NCBI RefSeq assembly: GCF_000973725.1
Contig: NZ_CP009621.1
Coordinates: forward strand, 186,001-250,000
DNA from: Pontibacter korlensis
GTDB taxonomy: Bacteria; Bacteroidota; Bacteroidia; Cytophagales; Hymenobacteraceae
Reading direction: 5' to 3'
Length of the DNA stretch: 64,000 bases
Below the pieces are notes generated by a model that was given only the letters and a program-made list of their open reading frames with translations, was not told the DNA's origin and made no database searches. Each line of letters starts with the position of its first letter. Position 1 is the stretch's first letter. A program made the position numbers and the translations under genes. Shown piece after piece: positions 18,018 through 26,819 of this stretch.

Positions 18018-18470
18018 TTATCCCTCTACCCTGCTAATTACCATACTTCTTTCACTGCCTTCTGCATTTGGCTGAAGTTGTACCAGCAGATAATGGTCAG
18101 GCAACAGGTTCGGAATCATAGAGGGCCACTCAATCAGGCACAACCTTCCGGACTCGAAATACTCCGGGGCACCAATATCCAGCGCCTCACGCTCATCGTT
18201 AATCCTATAAAAATCGAAATGGTAAATAAGTTTCCCGTGCTCGCCTTCATACTCGTTTACAAGGGCAAAGGTAGGGCTGCTAACATTTTCCTGCACACCC
18301 AGTTGTTTGCACAACTCTTTTATCAATGTTGTTTTGCCAGCGCCCATCGGCCCTTCAAACAAAATAATAGGCTCCGAAGCAGCCTCCTCTAAAAGCACAG
18401 AAGCCGCCGCTGGTAAGTCTTCCAACGACGACATCTTTATTTGAGCTCTTTCAACTCCGGTGTTATACAT
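18018..18470 (-). CDS. tsaE: tRNA threonylcarbamoyladenosine biosynthesis ATPase TsaE
   Basis: This 150-residue P-loop protein carries the Walker A motif GPMGAGKTTLIK near residue 40, VSSPTFALVNEY near residue 62 and the closing CLIEWPSM near residue 110, all typical of TsaE. The protein helps TsaB/TsaD turn over in making t6A37 on ANN-decoding tRNAs. Its start overlaps the end of porX by 8 bp, so the two are co-translated. The length is normal for the family. Confidence 0.94.
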   Translation of the reverse strand: MYNTGVERAQIKMSSLEDLPAAASVLLEEAASEPIILFEGPMGAGKTTLIKELCKQLGVQENVSSPTFALVNEYEGEHGKLIYHFDFYRINDEREALDIGAPEYFESGRLCLIEWPSMIPNLLPDHYLLVQLQPNAEGSERSMVISRVEG

Positions 18471-20022
18471 TCTTCGGTGTAAGCGTTACGTATGGTATGA
18501 TCACTTCCTCCAGCGACACCCCTCCGTGCTGGAAGGTATCTTTGTAGTAGTTCACATAGTAGTTATAGTTATTCGGATAGGCAAAAAAGTAATCTTCTAT
18601 CGCGAATACAAACGTAGTGGAAACATTGGCTTTTGGCAAGAAAAATCGTTCAGGTTTGCGAACTGTGAATACATCTTTATCAGTGTAGCCCAGGTTCTTA
18701 CCATGCTTGTAGCGCAGGTTTGTGTTGGTATTGCGGTCACCAATGATTTTGAATGGTCTTTTTACTCGAATGGTACCGTGGTCGGTGGTAATAATGAGCC
18801 TGCCTTTTTTCTCAGCGATAGCTTTCAAAGTATCAAACAAAGGCGAGTGCAGGAACCAGGACCTGGTAATAGAGCGGTAAGCAGACTCATCCGGCGCAAG
18901 CTCGCGCACCATATTACTATCGGTACGAGCATGCGAGAGCATATCCACAAAGTTGTATACAATTACATTCAGCTTATTATTGTCAAGGTTGCTGAACTTG
19001 CTCAAGAGGTCACGGCCAGCCTGCACGTTCGTAATTTTGTGGTAACTATACTTGTCAGTCACACGGTTCTGCTGAAACTGTATATCCAGGAAGTCTGCTT
19101 CGTGCAGGTTCTTTCCTTCCTCTTCATCATCGCTCACCCACATGTTCGGGTAACGCTTCTGAATCTCAGTTGGCAACATACCCGAGAAGATAGCATTTCG
19201 GGCATAGGCCGTGGTAGTAGGAAGTATGGAGTAGAACATCTCCTCTGAGTCTATAGTGAAGTAGTCAGAGATAAGCGGCTCCAGCACTTTCCACTGGTCG
19301 TAGCGCAGGTTGTCAATCAACACAAAGTATACGGGGCGGTCGCTTTCCTTCATCAGCGGGAACACACGCTCCTTAAACAGCTGGTGCGACATCAGCGGGG
19401 CATCCTCATCACCATTCATCCAGTCTTCATAATTATCCATAATAAAACGGGCGAAGTTAGAGTTGGCCTCGTCTTTTTGCATGTTGATCACATCGGCCAT
19501 ACTTTTATTCTCCGTTTCGTCTATCTCCAGCTCCCAGTATACCAGCTTTTTATAGATGTCGGCCCACTCCTGCTGGCTCAGGCGCTCACCAAAGGCCATT
19601 CCCAACTGGCGAAAGTCGCGTTGATAGCTCATGTTCGTCTTCTCACTCACCAGGCGCTTGTTATCCAGCACTTTCTTTACTGACAGCAGGATCTGGTTCG
19701 GATTAAGCGGCTTGATCAGGTAGTCCGTGATCTTAGAACCAATGGCCTCCTCCATGATATGCTCCTCCTCGCTCTTGGTGATCATGATGACAGGCACGGT
19801 AGGGCGTATGGCTTTCAGCTCATTAAGAGTCTCCAGTCCGCTGATGCCGGGCATGTTCTCATCCAGGAACACCACATCGAAACTGCGGTCACGAAACTCT
19901 TCTATAGCATCTGCCCCACTGTTTACAGGCGTAATGTCGTAGCCCCTATCCTCCAGAAAAAGGATGTGCGGCTTAAGGAGGTCTATCTCATCATCAGCCC
20001 ATAAAATATTGTATCTTTGCAT
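18463..20022 (-). CDS. porX: PorX: response regulator fused to an alkaline-phosphatase-like (PglZ) domain
   Basis: This 519-residue protein has a CheY-like receiver at residues 1-125, with acidic DDE near residue 10, phosphoacceptor Asp in FLDENMPG near residue 53, and the K of LIKPLNP near residue 105. A linker and a long metal-phosphatase-like domain follow, including FVLIDNLRYDQW near residue 230, LPTTTAYAR near residue 265 and ITTDHGTIRVKRP near residue 405. PorX works with PorY and SigP to control type IX secretion genes in studied Bacteroidota, and its effector domain hydrolyses cyclic oligonucleotides. It overlaps tsaE by 8 bp. PorY is not in the window. Confidence 0.93.
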   Translation of the reverse strand: MQRYNILWADDEIDLLKPHILFLEDRGYDITPVNSGADAIEEFRDRSFDVVFLDENMPGISGLETLNELKAIRPTVPVIMITKSEEEHIMEEAIGSKITDYLIKPLNPNQILLSVKKVLDNKRLVSEKTNMSYQRDFRQLGMAFGERLSQQEWADIYKKLVYWELEIDETENKSMADVINMQKDEANSNFARFIMDNYEDWMNGDEDAPLMSHQLFKERVFPLMKESDRPVYFVLIDNLRYDQWKVLEPLISDYFTIDSEEMFYSILPTTTAYARNAIFSGMLPTEIQKRYPNMWVSDDEEEGKNLHEADFLDIQFQQNRVTDKYSYHKITNVQAGRDLLSKFSNLDNNKLNVIVYNFVDMLSHARTDSNMVRELAPDESAYRSITRSWFLHSPLFDTLKAIAEKKGRLIITTDHGTIRVKRPFKIIGDRNTNTNLRYKHGKNLGYTDKDVFTVRKPERFFLPKANVSTTFVFAIEDYFFAYPNNYNYYVNYYKDTFQHGGVSLEEVIIPYVTLTPKNV

Positions 20023-20059
20023 AGTTTTATTCTTTGTAGTGAATTAGTTAATAGGTAGA

Positions 20060-20067
20060 CAAATATA
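20060..20067 (-). promoter_or_regulatory. Probable -7 promoter element of porX
   Basis: The minus strand reads TATATTTG, matching TAnnTTTG, 38 bp before the porX start codon. A -33 element is not clear. The same intergenic region also carries the divergent HD-hydrolase gene. Confidence 0.4.
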
Positions 20068-20313
20068 CACGTTAGTTGTTTATACTACCGGTTTTAGCAT
20101 GCCAAGCGGGCAAACAAAGGCTTGAATGGTACAGGCACAAGCTTTCTGTTTACCCTGAACCTTTAATGGCAGCAGCAGAGCAAACAAATGCATGGCACCA
20201 ACAGTTTACTGTTGACATGAGCTACAGCACTACTCGTATACACGTTTGGAAGCTAAATTTTGTTGATTAGCTTCCAAAACACATACTCAACCTTCAAACC
20301 AGCACACCTTCCT

Positions 20314-21543
20314 GTGAACAAGAAGAAGATCTTTAATGACCCTGTCTACGGCTTTATAACAGCCCCAACAGAGCTTATATTTGATATTATTGAGCACCCT
20401 TACTTTCAGCGACTGCGCCGCATCAAGCAGCTCGGGCTTACAGAGATGGTGTACCCCGGAGCGCTGCACACCCGTTTCCACCATGCCCTTGGTGCCATGC
20501 ACCTGATGGACACAGCTTTGCAAACACTACGCAGTAAAAATAACGAAATAAACGATACCGAATTTGAGGCATCGCTTATTGCTATACTGCTGCACGACGT
20601 AGGCCACGGCCCTTTCTCGCATGCGCTCGAAACAGCCATTTTCAAAAATGTACATCACGAGCACCTGTCGCTGCACATCATGCACCTATTGAACGAGCAG
20701 TTTGGCGGAAGATTGAGTATGGCGATTGATATTTTCACAGATAACTACCACCGCCGCTTTTTCCACCAGCTCGTTTCTAGCCAGCTGGACGTAGATCGCC
20801 TGGACTACCTGAACCGCGACAGCTTCTATACGGGTGTTTACGAAGGCAAGATCGGCGCAGACCGGATCATTAAAATGCTGGATGTGGCCAACGACAAGCT
20901 GGTAGTAGAGGAAAAAGCCATCTATAGTATAGAGAATTTCCTGGTGAGCCGCCGGCTCATGTATTGGCAGGTTTACCTTCATAAAACCGTGATCAGTGCT
21001 GAAAACATGGTATTGCGTGTCGTGCAGCGAGCCCGGGAACTGATGCAACGTGGTGTAGAGGTACCAGCCAGCCCCTGCCTCCGCTTCTTCCTATCCTCAG
21101 ATTTAGCTATGGAGGATTTTAAGCAGGACAAAAGTATTCTGGAGCGCTTCGTAGCACTAGATGATCATGACGTATGGAGTGGCATTAAGGAGTGGGCACT
21201 CCACCCTGACTTTATACTTTCTTATCTGGCCCAGAGCATCTTGAGCCGCAGGTTGTTTAAAGTGTATATTTCTACCAAGCCCATCGATAAGGAAATGCTG
21301 CTTGGCTTAACAGAGCTGGTACAGGAGAAGTATAACCTTTCAGAAGAGGATGTAAAGTACCTCATGATTTCGGGCGATATTGGCAACAACGCCTATGATG
21401 TAGAGGGTCAAACCATCGATATGCTCACTAAGTCAGGCTATGTGGTAGATGTAGCCGAAGCCTCTGACTTGCCAAACATCCGTGCCCTAAGCTATAAGGT
21501 TGAGAAACACTTCGTATGCTATCCTAAAGAGGTAGCACATTGA
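20314..21543 (+). CDS. HD-domain phosphohydrolase (dGTPase-like)
   Basis: The frame opens at a TTG at 20260, but I place the start at the GTG at 20314, because proteins of this type usually begin with an NKKKIFNDPVYGFI-like sequence. That gives 409 residues. The HD metal site is evident: RFHHALGAMHLMD near residue 50, LLHDVGHGPFSHALE near residue 93 and DVDRLDYLNRDS near residue 165. The family includes SAMHD1- and dGTPase-like enzymes that strip triphosphate from dNTPs or hydrolyse other nucleotides. It is divergent from porX. The exact substrate is unknown. Confidence 0.85.
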   Translation: MNKKKIFNDPVYGFITAPTELIFDIIEHPYFQRLRRIKQLGLTEMVYPGALHTRFHHALGAMHLMDTALQTLRSKNNEINDTEFEASLIAILLHDVGHGPFSHALETAIFKNVHHEHLSLHIMHLLNEQFGGRLSMAIDIFTDNYHRRFFHQLVSSQLDVDRLDYLNRDSFYTGVYEGKIGADRIIKMLDVANDKLVVEEKAIYSIENFLVSRRLMYWQVYLHKTVISAENMVLRVVQRARELMQRGVEVPASPCLRFFLSSDLAMEDFKQDKSILERFVALDDHDVWSGIKEWALHPDFILSYLAQSILSRRLFKVYISTKPIDKEMLLGLTELVQEKYNLSEEDVKYLMISGDIGNNAYDVEGQTIDMLTKSGYVVDVAEASDLPNIRALSYKVEKHFVCYPKEVAH

Positions 21544-21643
21544 TAAAAGCTCTGCCTTGTGCTTTTCCTGGTGTATAACAAGACTTGCTACAGGTGATCA
21601 AAGTATAAACTTGAATAGCTCGTGGAGTGGTGAGATTTTTTCT

Positions 21644-21651
21644 TAAGTTTG
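21644..21651 (+). promoter_or_regulatory. -7 promoter element of lpxD
   Basis: TAAGTTTG fits the TAnnTTTG element and lies 48 bp before the lpxD start. The surrounding TCTTAAGTTTGCA is identical to the segment before lpxC. Confidence 0.5.
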
Positions 21652-21699
21652 CACCCCCAATGCATTAGCGTTTTTGAGTTTTTGCTCTAATTTTACAAA

Positions 21700-22722
21700 A
21701 TGGAATTTACTGTTCAACAGATAGCTGACCTGCTGCAGGGCAAAGTAGAGGGAGACAATTCTGTCAAGGTCAGCACGTTAGCCAAAATTGAGGAAGCCCA
21801 GTCGGGTGCCCTCGCATTTCTTTCCAACCCGAAGTACGAGCCATATTTATATAGCACCAACGCAAGCGTCGTAATCGTTTCTGATACGCTGGAACTGAAA
21901 AAGAGTATCAATACTGCTCTGATTCGAGTGGCAGATCCTTATTCTAGTTTCTCTACATTACTCCACTATTACCAGACAGCATTGCTAGCTTCTAAAACAG
22001 GTGTAGAAGAGCCTTGCTTTATGGGCCAGGGCAGCGAAATTGGTGAGAACCATTACCGCGGCGCTTTCTCCTATATTGGCAGCAACTGCAAAATAGGCAA
22101 GAATGTACGCATTTTTCCGCAGGCTTACATTGGTGATAATGTGCAGATTGGCGACAACACCACCATTTTTGCTGGTGTAAAACTCTACGCCAATACGGTG
22201 GTAGGTAGTAACTGTACCATACACTCCGGCGCTGTACTTGGCAGTGATGGTTTTGGTTGGGCACCTCAGGCAGACGGTACCTACAAGGCTGTGCCGCAGA
22301 TAGGTAATGTGGTGTTGGAAGATGATATCTCCATTGGTGCAAATACGGCTATAGACTGCGCGACCATGGGCTCAACCATCATCCGCAAAGGCACTAAAAT
22401 TGATAACCTGGTGCAGATTGCCCACAACGTAGAGGTTGGCTCTGACACTGTCATAGCTTCTCAGTCCGGTATTTCAGGCTCCACTAAAATTGGGAATAAC
22501 TGCGTTATTGCAGGCCAGGTAGGTATTGTGGGCCACATCACCATTGCCAACAAAACAACCATTGGCGCACAGTCAGGCGTGTCCAAGTCTGTCAAAGAGG
22601 AAGGGCTGATCATTCAGGGCTCCCCTGCCTTCGACTATAAGCAGAACCTGCGTGCCATGACCGTATTCCGCAAATTGCCAGAACTCCAGCGCGACCTGGA
22701 AATGCTAAAGGAAAAAGTATAG
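21700..22722 (+). CDS. lpxD: UDP-3-O-(3-hydroxyacyl)glucosamine N-acyltransferase LpxD
   Basis: This 340-residue protein has the LpxD uridine-binding N-terminal domain at residues 1-100, with ALAFLSNPKYEPYL near residue 37. A left-handed beta-helix of hexapeptide repeats follows from about 105 to 300, containing GSDGFGWAPQADGTYK near residue 180, and a C-terminal helix. It adds the N-linked hydroxyacyl chain in lipid A synthesis, at the cytoplasmic side. A terminator and a fresh promoter separate it from lpxC, so it is transcribed apart from lpxC-lpxA. Confidence 0.96.
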   Translation: MEFTVQQIADLLQGKVEGDNSVKVSTLAKIEEAQSGALAFLSNPKYEPYLYSTNASVVIVSDTLELKKSINTALIRVADPYSSFSTLLHYYQTALLASKTGVEEPCFMGQGSEIGENHYRGAFSYIGSNCKIGKNVRIFPQAYIGDNVQIGDNTTIFAGVKLYANTVVGSNCTIHSGAVLGSDGFGWAPQADGTYKAVPQIGNVVLEDDISIGANTAIDCATMGSTIIRKGTKIDNLVQIAHNVEVGSDTVIASQSGISGSTKIGNNCVIAGQVGIVGHITIANKTTIGAQSGVSKSVKEEGLIIQGSPAFDYKQNLRAMTVFRKLPELQRDLEMLKEKV

Positions 22723-22817
22723 ACATTTCACGCGGTGTATACCAAGGTTATCTTTAGCATCAAGCAGACGGATTCCGGGCGTTTACCTAAAGTGATATAG
22801 AAAGTATAGATCATGAA

Positions 22818-22856
22818 GCAAAGCCGCAGCAGCAACTTCTGCGGCTTTGCTTTTTT
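22818..22856 (+). terminator. Rho-independent terminator after lpxD
   Basis: A 12-bp perfect stem (GCAAAGCCGCAG with its complement) and a short loop are followed by six T. It ends the lpxD transcript before the lpxC promoter. Confidence 0.85.
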
Positions 22857-22939
22857 AAGTCTTTGCAATTCAAATGTAGGCTTAGTACTCCATTCCTACC
22901 TATACTTTTCCTTACTAGCCGCTACTTTATCCATAAAAA

Positions 22940-22971
22940 TTGGCAATAGCCTATTTAATATCTTAAGTTTG
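22940..22971 (+). promoter_or_regulatory. Promoter of lpxC/fabZ-lpxA-ABC operon
   Basis: TTGG at 22940-22943 and TAAGTTTG at 22964-22971, 20 bp apart, fit the Bacteroidota -33/-7 pattern. The element lies about 100 bp before the lpxC start and downstream of the lpxD terminator. Confidence 0.5.
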
Positions 22972-23073
22972 CAGGGGCAAAGGGCTTGGCCTGTAACAGC
23001 CTGCTCTGTTCGTCTTCGGCAGCGCGCCTGCTGCTACAAAGACACAAGCAATAACACGACTACAGATACGTGA

Positions 23074-24468
23074 ATGAACGATAAACAGCACACCATTAAG
23101 GCTCCGGTAACTGTATCGGGCATTGGGTTGCACACCGGCGTGGTTTCCAACATGACGTTCAAACCCGCTCCAATCAACCATGGTTATAAATTTCAGCGCA
23201 TTGACCTGCCAGGCCAGCCTATAGTTGCCGCCGATGTAGACAATGTGGTAGACCTCTCCAGAGGTACCACCATCGAGCAGAACGGCGCACGCGTTAACAC
23301 CGTGGAGCACACGTTGGCGGCACTGGTTGGCTTGCAAATAGACAACGTACTCATTGAGCTGGATGGCCCTGAACCGCCAATTATGGACGGCTCTTCTATC
23401 GAGTTCGTAAAGGCACTGCACGAGGTGGGTCTGCAGGAGCAGAACGCACTCCGCAACTTCTTCGAGATTACACAAGGGCTTAGCTACAAAGATGACGATC
23501 GAGGTGTCGAAATAGCGGCGCTACCGCTGGACGACTACCGCCTGACCGTGATGGTGGATTATAACTCCCCTGTACTTGGCAGCCAGCATGCCTCTATTAC
23601 AAACCTGAACCAGTTTGAGAAAGAGATCGCCCCGTGCCGTACCTTCGTGTTCCTGCATGAGCTGGAGATGCTCTTTAAGCAAAACCTGATCAAAGGCGGC
23701 GATCTGGACAACGCTATCGTGATTGTGGACCGCGTGGTGAAGGACGATGAACTGACTCACCTATCCGAGCTCCTGCAGAAGCAGAAGGTAGAGGTGAAAG
23801 AGGAAGGCATTCTCAACAACACAGAGCTGCGCTTTAAAAATGAGCCGGCACGCCACAAACTGCTGGACCTGCTTGGTGATTTGGCTTTGATTGGTCGTCC
23901 GATCAAAGGACAGATTCTGGCGGCACGTCCTGGTCACGCTGCCAACATCGCTTTTGCCAAGAAGGTGAAAAAGCTGATCCACGAGACAACGATTAAAAAC
24001 GTGCCGACCTACGATCCGAAGAAAAAGCCGGTGATGGACATCAACCAGATTGCCGCTACGCTGCCGCACCGCTACCCTTTTCTTCTGATAGATAAGATCA
24101 TCCATTTAGACGATACGATGGTTATGGGCGTTAAGAACATAACCATGAACGAGCCATTCTTCCAGGGCCATTTTCCTGGAAACCCCGTTTTGCCGGGTGT
24201 TATCCAGATTGAGGCCATGGCACAAACAGGCGGGATTCTTGTACTCAATACTGTGGAGAAGCCGGAAGACTATTGGACCTATTTCCTTGGTATAGACAAG
24301 TGTCGCTTTAAGCGCAAAGTGCTTCCGGGCGATACCATTATTTTTAGATGTGAACTGCTGGCTCCTATTAAGCGCGGCATTGCCAAAATGAGTGGCCAGG
24401 CCTTTGTTGGCGGTCAACTGGTAATGGAAGCTGAAATGTCGGCAAGTATAGTAAAGAAAGACGCATGA
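23074..24468 (+). CDS. lpxC: Bifunctional LpxC deacetylase / FabZ dehydratase
   Basis: This 464-residue fusion has LpxC at residues 1-300. It includes VSGIGLHTG near residue 14, VEHTLAAL near residue 79 with a zinc His, DGPEPPIMDGSS near residue 96 and RHKLLDLLGDLALIG near residue 265, which holds the other zinc ligands. FabZ follows from about residue 315, with LPHRYPFLLID and the catalytic His in GHFPGNPVLPGVIQIE near residue 370. LpxC commits UDP-acyl-GlcNAc to lipid A and FabZ dehydrates hydroxyacyl-ACP. This fusion is typical of Bacteroidota. It overlaps lpxA by 4 bp. Confidence 0.97.
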   Translation: MNDKQHTIKAPVTVSGIGLHTGVVSNMTFKPAPINHGYKFQRIDLPGQPIVAADVDNVVDLSRGTTIEQNGARVNTVEHTLAALVGLQIDNVLIELDGPEPPIMDGSSIEFVKALHEVGLQEQNALRNFFEITQGLSYKDDDRGVEIAALPLDDYRLTVMVDYNSPVLGSQHASITNLNQFEKEIAPCRTFVFLHELEMLFKQNLIKGGDLDNAIVIVDRVVKDDELTHLSELLQKQKVEVKEEGILNNTELRFKNEPARHKLLDLLGDLALIGRPIKGQILAARPGHAANIAFAKKVKKLIHETTIKNVPTYDPKKKPVMDINQIAATLPHRYPFLLIDKIIHLDDTMVMGVKNITMNEPFFQGHFPGNPVLPGVIQIEAMAQTGGILVLNTVEKPEDYWTYFLGIDKCRFKRKVLPGDTIIFRCELLAPIKRGIAKMSGQAFVGGQLVMEAEMSASIVKKDA

Positions 24469-25256
24469 ATCAGCCATTAGCATACGTACATCCAGAGGCT
24501 AAAATCGCGCAAAATGTCGTAATAGAGCCATTCGCTACCATTCATAAAAACGTAGAGATTGGTGAAGGCACCTGGATCGGCTCTAATGCCGTGATCATGG
24601 AAGGTGCCCGCATCGGCAAGAACTGTAAGGTTTTCCCGGGTGCAGTAGTATCTTCTATACCTCAGGACCTGAAATTTGCCGGAGAGGTAACCACAACAAT
24701 TATCGGCGATAACACCGTTATCCGTGAGTATGTAACAGTGAGCCGCGGCACCATTGATAAAATGAAGACCGTAGTAGGTAGCAACTGCCTGGTTATGGCC
24801 TATGCCCACGTAGCACATGATTGCCTGGTAGGGAATAACTGCATCATTGGTAATTCAGTGCAGATGGCAGGGCACGTTGAGGTTGGGGATTTTGCCATCA
24901 TCAGTGCAACCAGTGCGATTCACCAGTTCGTCAAGATCGGTTCTCACTCCTTTATCTCCGGCGGATCGCTGGTATTGAAAGATGTGCCTCCGTTTGTGAA
25001 AGCTGCACGTGAGCCACTCTCCTATGCTGGTATCAACTCGATCGGGCTTCGCCGCAGGGGTTACGTGAGCGAGCAGATTAATGATATACAGCATGTGTAC
25101 CGTCTTCTGTTTATGAATGGCCTCAACAACAGCCAGGCCCTGGATAAGATCGAGGTAGAGCTATCGCCAAGCAAGGAGCGCGACGAGATCATCAATTTCG
25201 TGCGTAACTCAGGCCGCGGTATCATAAAAGGCTATTTCGCTAAGGATGCAAGTTAA
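24465..25256 (+). CDS. lpxA: Acyl-ACP--UDP-N-acetylglucosamine O-acyltransferase LpxA
   Basis: This 263-residue protein is a hexapeptide beta-helix with the LpxA landmarks: VVSSIPQDLKFAGE near residue 62, TVSRGT near residue 92, the catalytic His in MAYAHVAHDC near residue 110, and GLRRRGYVSEQ near residue 192. It carries out the first acylation of lipid A synthesis. It sits between lpxC-fabZ (4-bp overlap) and the ABC ATPase (11-bp overlap), so the three genes form one unit. Confidence 0.96.
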   Translation: MNQPLAYVHPEAKIAQNVVIEPFATIHKNVEIGEGTWIGSNAVIMEGARIGKNCKVFPGAVVSSIPQDLKFAGEVTTTIIGDNTVIREYVTVSRGTIDKMKTVVGSNCLVMAYAHVAHDCLVGNNCIIGNSVQMAGHVEVGDFAIISATSAIHQFVKIGSHSFISGGSLVLKDVPPFVKAAREPLSYAGINSIGLRRRGYVSEQINDIQHVYRLLFMNGLNNSQALDKIEVELSPSKERDEIINFVRNSGRGIIKGYFAKDAS

Positions 25257-25878
25257 CCTAAAGCACTTAGGTAAACGCTATAACTACGAGTGGATTTTCC
25301 GGAACCTGACTTACACGTTTGAGTCAGGCACCTCATATGCTGTTTTAGGGCATAACGGGTCCGGGAAATCCACTCTTCTTACTATTGTAGCCGGACATAA
25401 CCTGGCAAGTGAGGGAGAATTAATTTATACTGCAGCAGGCAAAACGGTCGCAGCAGATGAGGCTTACCGCCACCTGTCGCTTACAGCGCCATACCTGGAG
25501 TTGGTAGAGGAGTTCACCCTGCTTGAAATGCTTGACTTTCATACCCGTTTCAAGCCACTGCGGCATAACTTAACCAATCTGCAGCTCATCGACCGCATGG
25601 GGCTGGAAAGGTCAAAGTATAAGTCTGTAAAGGACTTCTCCTCTGGCATGAAGCAGCGCCTCAAACTGGGGCTGGCCATTTACTCTGACAGCAGCATGCT
25701 GGTGCTCGATGAGCCTACTACCAACCTGGATCATGAAGGAGTTGCCTGGTATCAGGAGCATGTAAACCTGAACAAACAGGATCGCTTGATAATTGTGGGC
25801 TCTAATATCGAGCACGAGTATAACTTCTGCGATCAACAGCTGCGCATCTCAGATTATCACGCAGTTCCTAAAAAGTAG
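25246..25878 (+). CDS. ABC transporter ATP-binding protein
   Basis: This 210-residue ATPase has Walker A GHNGSGKST near residue 36, the signature FSSGMKQRLKLGLA near residue 128 and Walker B MLVLDEPTTNLD near residue 149. No permease is adjacent. Overlap with lpxA by 11 bp makes co-expression likely, so a role in envelope lipid or LPS handling is possible but unproven. The short length leaves little beyond the core ATPase domain. Confidence 0.88.
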   Translation: MQVNLKHLGKRYNYEWIFRNLTYTFESGTSYAVLGHNGSGKSTLLTIVAGHNLASEGELIYTAAGKTVAADEAYRHLSLTAPYLELVEEFTLLEMLDFHTRFKPLRHNLTNLQLIDRMGLERSKYKSVKDFSSGMKQRLKLGLAIYSDSSMLVLDEPTTNLDHEGVAWYQEHVNLNKQDRLIIVGSNIEHEYNFCDQQLRISDYHAVPKK

Positions 25879-25977
25879 CTGTGGCTGAAGAGTAGTTCCT
25901 GGCCACTTGCTAAGGGAAACTAGTACAACACGTATAATTTAGCTCTTAAACAGCTACCAAATTACGTCTGAGCTGCC

Positions 25978-25985
25978 TAACTTTG
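25978..25985 (+). promoter_or_regulatory. -7 promoter element of the YebC-family gene
   Basis: TAACTTTG matches TAnnTTTG and lies 21 bp before the start codon, giving a short leader. The -33 region is not distinctive. Confidence 0.45.
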
Positions 25986-26006
25986 TAAACACACAAAACG
26001 CATACT

Positions 26007-26714
26007 ATGGGACGCGCATTTGAATTTAGAAAAGCCCGTAAATTTAAACGCTGGGATAAAATGTCGAAGGCCTTTACGCGCATCGGCAAGGAGATAGTTA
26101 TGGCTGTTAAAGAAAGCGGCCCCAACCCTGACACTAACTCACGTCTGCGTACGGCCATTCAAAACGCCAAAGGCGTTAACATGCCAAAAGACCGTATAGA
26201 GGCTGCTATCAAGAGAGCTTCCTCTAAAGAAGAGAAAGATTACGAAGAGGTAGTATACGAAGGCTATGCACCACACGGTATTGCTGTAGTGGTAGAATGC
26301 GCCACAGATAACCTGAACCGTACGGTAGCCAACGTGCGCATGCACTTTTCGAAAGGCGGCGGCTCTTTAGGCAAAACAGGCTCTCTGGATTTCATGTTCG
26401 AGCGCAAGGGCATCTTCAAAATATCTGCTGAGGGTGTAGACTTAGAGGAGCTTGAGCTTGAGTTGATCGACTTTGGTGCAGATGATATCTATGAGCACGA
26501 AGGCGAGATCATTATCGAGACTCCTTTTACTGAGTTCGGCAACATGCAGAAGGGGCTTGAGGAAAAAGGGCTGAATGTGATCAGCGCAGAGGTACAGCGC
26601 ATACCGACTACCCGCACCGAACTGACAGAGGAACAAGAAGAAGAGGTATTAAGTATGATCGAGCGTTTCGAAGAGGACGACGACATACAAGCAGTATACC
26701 ATAACATGGCATAG
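26007..26714 (+). CDS. YebC/PmpR-family protein
   Basis: This 235-residue protein begins MGRAFEFRKARKFKRWDKMS and contains AKGVNMPKDRIEAAIKRAS near residue 54, YEGYAPHGIAVVVE near residue 82 and GGSLGKTGSLDFMF near residue 115. All three are landmarks of the three-domain YebC family. Members are described as DNA-binding regulators, and more recently as ribosome-associated factors that relieve stalling at proline stretches. It is probably monocistronic, with its own promoter-like element before it and a terminator after it. Confidence 0.94.
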   Translation: MGRAFEFRKARKFKRWDKMSKAFTRIGKEIVMAVKESGPNPDTNSRLRTAIQNAKGVNMPKDRIEAAIKRASSKEEKDYEEVVYEGYAPHGIAVVVECATDNLNRTVANVRMHFSKGGGSLGKTGSLDFMFERKGIFKISAEGVDLEELELELIDFGADDIYEHEGEIIIETPFTEFGNMQKGLEEKGLNVISAEVQRIPTTRTELTEEQEEEVLSMIERFEEDDDIQAVYHNMA

Positions 26715-26735
26715 TGCCACAACTCCATAAAGTAT

Positions 26736-26772
26736 AATGGCTGCCCAGGTCTCACTTTGGGCAGCCATTTTT
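26736..26772 (+). terminator. Terminator after the YebC-family gene
   Basis: A 12-bp perfect stem (AATGGCTGCCCA with its complement) is followed by a T-rich run. Confidence 0.85.
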
Positions 26773-26819
26773 ATTAAATTAAACGTAAGCACCCGTAGTT
26801 TACACAAACAAAACCCAAC

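Noticed and set aside
18460..19248. 262-codon plus-strand frame opposite porX
   Set aside because: It lies entirely antisense to the clearly conserved porX gene and resembles no protein family.
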